Source: Burkholderia cepacia
GTDB taxonomy: Bacteria; Pseudomonadota; Gammaproteobacteria; Burkholderiales; Burkholderiaceae
Length of the DNA: 64,000 nucleotides
Assembly (NCBI RefSeq): GCF_001039005.1
Contig: NZ_LDWR01000046.1
Location: 124,001-188,000, forward strand
Direction: 5' to 3'
Of this stretch, positions 61,534-64,000 are shown in pieces; the first letter of the stretch is position 1; every line of letters starts with the position of its first letter. Below the pieces are notes generated by a model. It saw only the letters and a list, made by a program, of their open reading frames with translations. It did no database searches and was not told the DNA's origin. The position numbers were made by a program, and so were the translations under genes.

Positions 61534-62838
61534 TCAGGCTTTGGCGAGCGCGGCGAAGCGGTCGAAATAGTCGGGGAACGTCTTGCCGACGCACTTCGGA
61601 TCGTTGATCCGCACGGGCACGCCGCCCAGGCTGACGAGCGAGAAGCACATCGCCATCCGGTGATCGTCGTACGTGTCGATCGCCGCGTTCGGCGTAAGCT
61701 TTTCCGGCGGCGTGACGACGAGATAGTCGGGGCCTTCCTCGACGATCGCGCCGACCTTGCGCAGTTCGGTCGCCATCGCGGCGATGCGGTCGGTCTCCTT
61801 CACGCGCCAGCTCGCGATGTTGCGCAGCGTGCTCGTCCCGTTCGCGAACAGCGCCGCGACCGCGATGGTCATCGCCGCATCGGGGATCAGGTTGAAATCC
61901 ATGTCGATCGGCTCGAGCTTGCCGTGGTCGTGGCCAATGCCGCGCACGTCGATCCAGTCGTCGCCCATCGTCACGTTCGCGCCCATCTGCATCAGCGCAT
62001 TCGCGAAACCGACGTCGCCCTGGATGCTCGCTCGCCCCACGCCCTCGACGCGCAGCGGGCCGCCGCCGAGCGCACCGGCCGCGAGGAAGTACGAGGCCGA
62101 CGACGCGTCGCCCTCGACCATGATCCGCCCCGGCGAGCGGTAGCGGACGCCGGCCGGCACGACGAAGCGCTGCCAGCTGTCGCGCTCGACGGTCACGCCG
62201 AAGCGCTCCATCAGCCGGATCGTGATGTCGATGTACGGCTTCGAGATCAGTTCGCCGTCGACTTCGACGACAGTCTTGCCGTCCTTCGCCCTCACGAGCG
62301 GCAGCGTCATCAGTAGCGCGGTGAGGAACTGGCTCGACACGTCGCCGCGCACGCGGATCGGCGCGTCGACCGAGATCGTCGCGGGCTTGATCAGCAGCGG
62401 CGGGTAACCGTCGTTCAGCTCGTAGTCGATCTGCGCGCCGATCTGCCGCAGGCCGTCGACGAGATCGCCGATCGGCCGCTCGTGCATGCGCGGCACGCCG
62501 TGCACGCGATACTCGCCGCCATTCACCGCGAGCGCGGCGGTCAGTGGCCGCACGGCCGTGCCCGCGTTGCCGAGGAACAGGTCGGCCGTCTTCGCGGTAA
62601 ACGCACCGCGCGTGCCCGTGACGACACAGGTGTCGGCGTCACGCGCGAGCTTCACGCCGAGCTTGCCGAGTGCATCGAGCATCACGCGCGTGTCGTCGGA
62701 GTCGAGCAGATTGGTGATCGTCGTTTCGCCTTCGGCAAGCGCCGCGAGCAGCAGCACGCGGTTCGAGATGCTCTTCGAGCCGGGCAGGCGCACGGTGCCC
62801 GATGCGCTGGAGTACGGGCCGAGATCGAGATAGTCCAT
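61534..62838 (-). CDS. aroA: 3-phosphoshikimate 1-carboxyvinyltransferase AroA (EPSP synthase)
   Basis: AroA joins PEP and shikimate-3-phosphate in the shikimate pathway. The 434-residue protein has LPGSKSISNRVLLLAALAEG (20-39) and FLGNAGTAVRPLTAALAVNG (near 93), the standard class I signatures, and DHRMAMCFSLVSLGGVPVRI near the end. ATG 62838 is the family start; 13 bases separate it from the tyrA stop. Confidence 0.97.
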   Translation of the reverse strand: MDYLDLGPYSSASGTVRLPGSKSISNRVLLLAALAEGETTITNLLDSDDTRVMLDALGKLGVKLARDADTCVVTGTRGAFTAKTADLFLGNAGTAVRPLTAALAVNGGEYRVHGVPRMHERPIGDLVDGLRQIGAQIDYELNDGYPPLLIKPATISVDAPIRVRGDVSSQFLTALLMTLPLVRAKDGKTVVEVDGELISKPYIDITIRLMERFGVTVERDSWQRFVVPAGVRYRSPGRIMVEGDASSASYFLAAGALGGGPLRVEGVGRASIQGDVGFANALMQMGANVTMGDDWIDVRGIGHDHGKLEPIDMDFNLIPDAAMTIAVAALFANGTSTLRNIASWRVKETDRIAAMATELRKVGAIVEEGPDYLVVTPPEKLTPNAAIDTYDDHRMAMCFSLVSLGGVPVRINDPKCVGKTFPDYFDRFAALAKA

Positions 62839-62851
62839 GGGAATCGTCCTG

Positions 62852-63778
62852 TTATTTCTTGTCCGGTTCGGCAGCGGGCTTGCCGCCGCGCTCCTGCCAT
62901 GCCTTGCGCGCGGCGCGCGAGCGCGTGAACACGGCTTCGAGCGCCGCGCCGTCGCCGGCGTCGATCGCCGCGCGCAGCCGCGTGAGCACGCGCGTGTAGC
63001 CGTCGAGTTCGTCGAGCAGCGCCGCGCGGTTCGCAACGCACACGTCGCGCCACATCTCCGGGCTCGACGCGGCGATGCGCGTGAAATCGCGGAAGCCGCC
63101 CGCCGCGTACGAGAATTTCAGTTCCGCGTCCGCCTCGCCGAGGATCTGCTCGACGAGCGCAAACGACAGCACGTGCGGCAGATGGCTGATCGACGCAAAC
63201 ACGCGATCGTGCCGCTCGGTGCTCATCGTGCGCACGTCGGCGCCGGTTGCGCGCCACATCGCGTCGATTCGCGCGACCGATTCGGGCGCGTTCTCCGGCA
63301 GCGGGCACAGCACGACGTTGCGGCCGACGTACAGGTCGGGCAACGCGGCTTCGACGCCGCTCGACTCGCGACCGGCGATCGGGTGCCCCGGCACGAACTG
63401 CGCGATCCGCGCGCCGAGCGCTTCGCGCGCGGCCGCGACGACATCGGACTTGGTGCTGCCCGCATCGGTGACGATCGTCGCATCGGCGAGCCACGGCGCA
63501 ATGCGCGCGAGCAACGGGCCCGTCTGCGCGACGGGCGCGGCCAGCAGCACGAGATCGGCGCCGGCAAGCGCGTCGCGCAACTGCGCGTCGTCGTCGAGCG
63601 CCGCCGCGCGGTCGATCACGCCGAGCGACAGCGCGCGCTCGACCGATGCGCGTGAGCGGCCCACGCCGACGATCTCGCCCGCGCCGCCCGGCGCGCGCTC
63701 GCGCAGCGCGCGAGCCAGCGATCCGCCGATCAGGCCGACGCCGAAAATGACCAGTTTGTTGAATGCAAAGCCTGACAC
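62852..63778 (-). CDS. tyrA: Prephenate dehydrogenase TyrA
   Basis: TyrA oxidises prephenate to hydroxyphenylpyruvate in tyrosine synthesis. The 308-residue NAD enzyme starts VSGFAFNKLVIFGVGLIGGS, with the dinucleotide loop GVGLIGGS near 13, and has VPGHPIAGRESSGVEAA near 130 and SISHLPHVLSFAL near 195. The GTG at 63778 is chosen, as the frame upstream shows no homology, but it has no clear ribosome binding site. It is a stand-alone enzyme without a chorismate mutase domain. Confidence 0.9.
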   Translation of the reverse strand: MSGFAFNKLVIFGVGLIGGSLARALRERAPGGAGEIVGVGRSRASVERALSLGVIDRAAALDDDAQLRDALAGADLVLLAAPVAQTGPLLARIAPWLADATIVTDAGSTKSDVVAAAREALGARIAQFVPGHPIAGRESSGVEAALPDLYVGRNVVLCPLPENAPESVARIDAMWRATGADVRTMSTERHDRVFASISHLPHVLSFALVEQILGEADAELKFSYAAGGFRDFTRIAASSPEMWRDVCVANRAALLDELDGYTRVLTRLRAAIDAGDGAALEAVFTRSRAARKAWQERGGKPAAEPDKK

Positions 63779-63964
63779 GACAAGAGCCAAGTTACGCGCA
63801 CGGAACGAAGCCCCGCACACGGAATTCCAGATTCCGGGCAACGGGCCCGCGCCCGGCGCAACCTGCACCGGGTGCTGCCCGAACCCGCCTTCGGCAGCGC
63901 CGACCGGCCTGCCCTGCCCGCCCGGCCGCGGCGCCTGCGCATGCAGGCGACGGGCCGTCACCCA

Positions 63965-64000
63965 TCAGCGTGCGCTCGGATACGAGCCGAGTATCTTCAG
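63965..64000 (-). CDS. pheA: Prephenate dehydratase/P-protein PheA, C-terminal end (partial)
   Basis: Only 11 codons and the stop are in the window: LKILGSYPSAR. That ending closely resembles the C-terminus of PheA's ACT domain (K-V/I-L-G-S-Y-P). The gene runs off the right edge. Its position directly before tyrA fits an aromatic amino acid cluster; the identification rests on these few residues. Confidence 0.65.
   Translation of the reverse strand: MKILGSYPSAR

Noticed and set aside
1..64000. Defence islands, secretion systems, biosynthetic clusters, IS elements or CRISPR arrays
   Set aside because: Every long gene is a recognisable core gene or a conserved-looking single unknown; gene density, strand runs and codon use are uniform.

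Overview
The window is a GC-rich, densely coded stretch of core chromosome. Gene order, codon use and protein sequences point to a betaproteobacterium of the genus Burkholderia, probably the B. cepacia complex. Support comes from rpsP-rimM-trmD-rplS with a long RimM, pheA/tyrA-aroA-cmk-rpsA-ihfB-lapA-lapB, a 323-residue ThyA, and FdxA followed by twin tRNA-Asn. I see no insertion sequence, prophage, CRISPR array, toxin-antitoxin pair or other mobile element. Species assignment is inference.

Layout, left to right. 1-3.1 kb: molybdenum cofactor genes (end of moaA, mobA, moeA), a small membrane protein and a GNAT acetyltransferase. 3.1-9.1 kb, minus strand: pncB, a lone lutC-type gene, an NhaD-like antiporter, a D-2-hydroxyacid dehydrogenase and rmuC. 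9.4-19.6 kb: ferredoxin fdxA, two identical tRNA-Asn genes each with a terminator, a CreA-like protein, an AraC regulator with azlCD, several uncharacterised proteins, a MATE exporter, fumC, a thioesterase and an ArsR-type regulator. 19.8-26.4 kb: a large FecR/DUF6600 secreted protein, then the folate/thymidylate genes thyA and folA, with a sigma-54 enhancer-binding regulator and a small secreted protein between them.

26.5-36.8 kb: pmbA, darP-mog, orn, a Ste24-like protease with rsgA, a DUF2007 protein, a CobD/CbiB-family membrane protein, a CoA-type Nudix hydrolase and the rpsP-rimM-trmD-rplS operon. 36.9-41.9 kb: a sugar dehydrogenase of the GSDH type, a TM2 protein, a radical SAM protein behind a near-ideal LexA box, and a divergent lrp/dadA pair. 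42-48.3 kb, minus strand: an acyl-CoA dehydrogenase behind its electron acceptors etfBA, and the metNIQ methionine importer. 48.5-52.7 kb: a monoacylglycerol-lipase-like hydrolase, a deacetylase, mltB and cysM. 53-64 kb, minus strand: a long run joining aromatic amino acid synthesis (pheA end, tyrA, aroA), cmk, rpsA, ihfB and envelope genes (lapA, lapB, ugd, hldA, hldD), ending in a ComEA-like protein.

Nothing here is a clearly undescribed multi-gene system. The points most worth a second look are regulatory: a 40-bp perfect palindrome holding a LexA box at 39873-39912; a candidate sigma-54 promoter with a half-site array between the divergent regulator and the small secreted protein near 25.2-25.3 kb; a terminator-like hairpin directly before metN; a TetR-type palindrome before etfBA; and a hexanucleotide repeat inside thyA.
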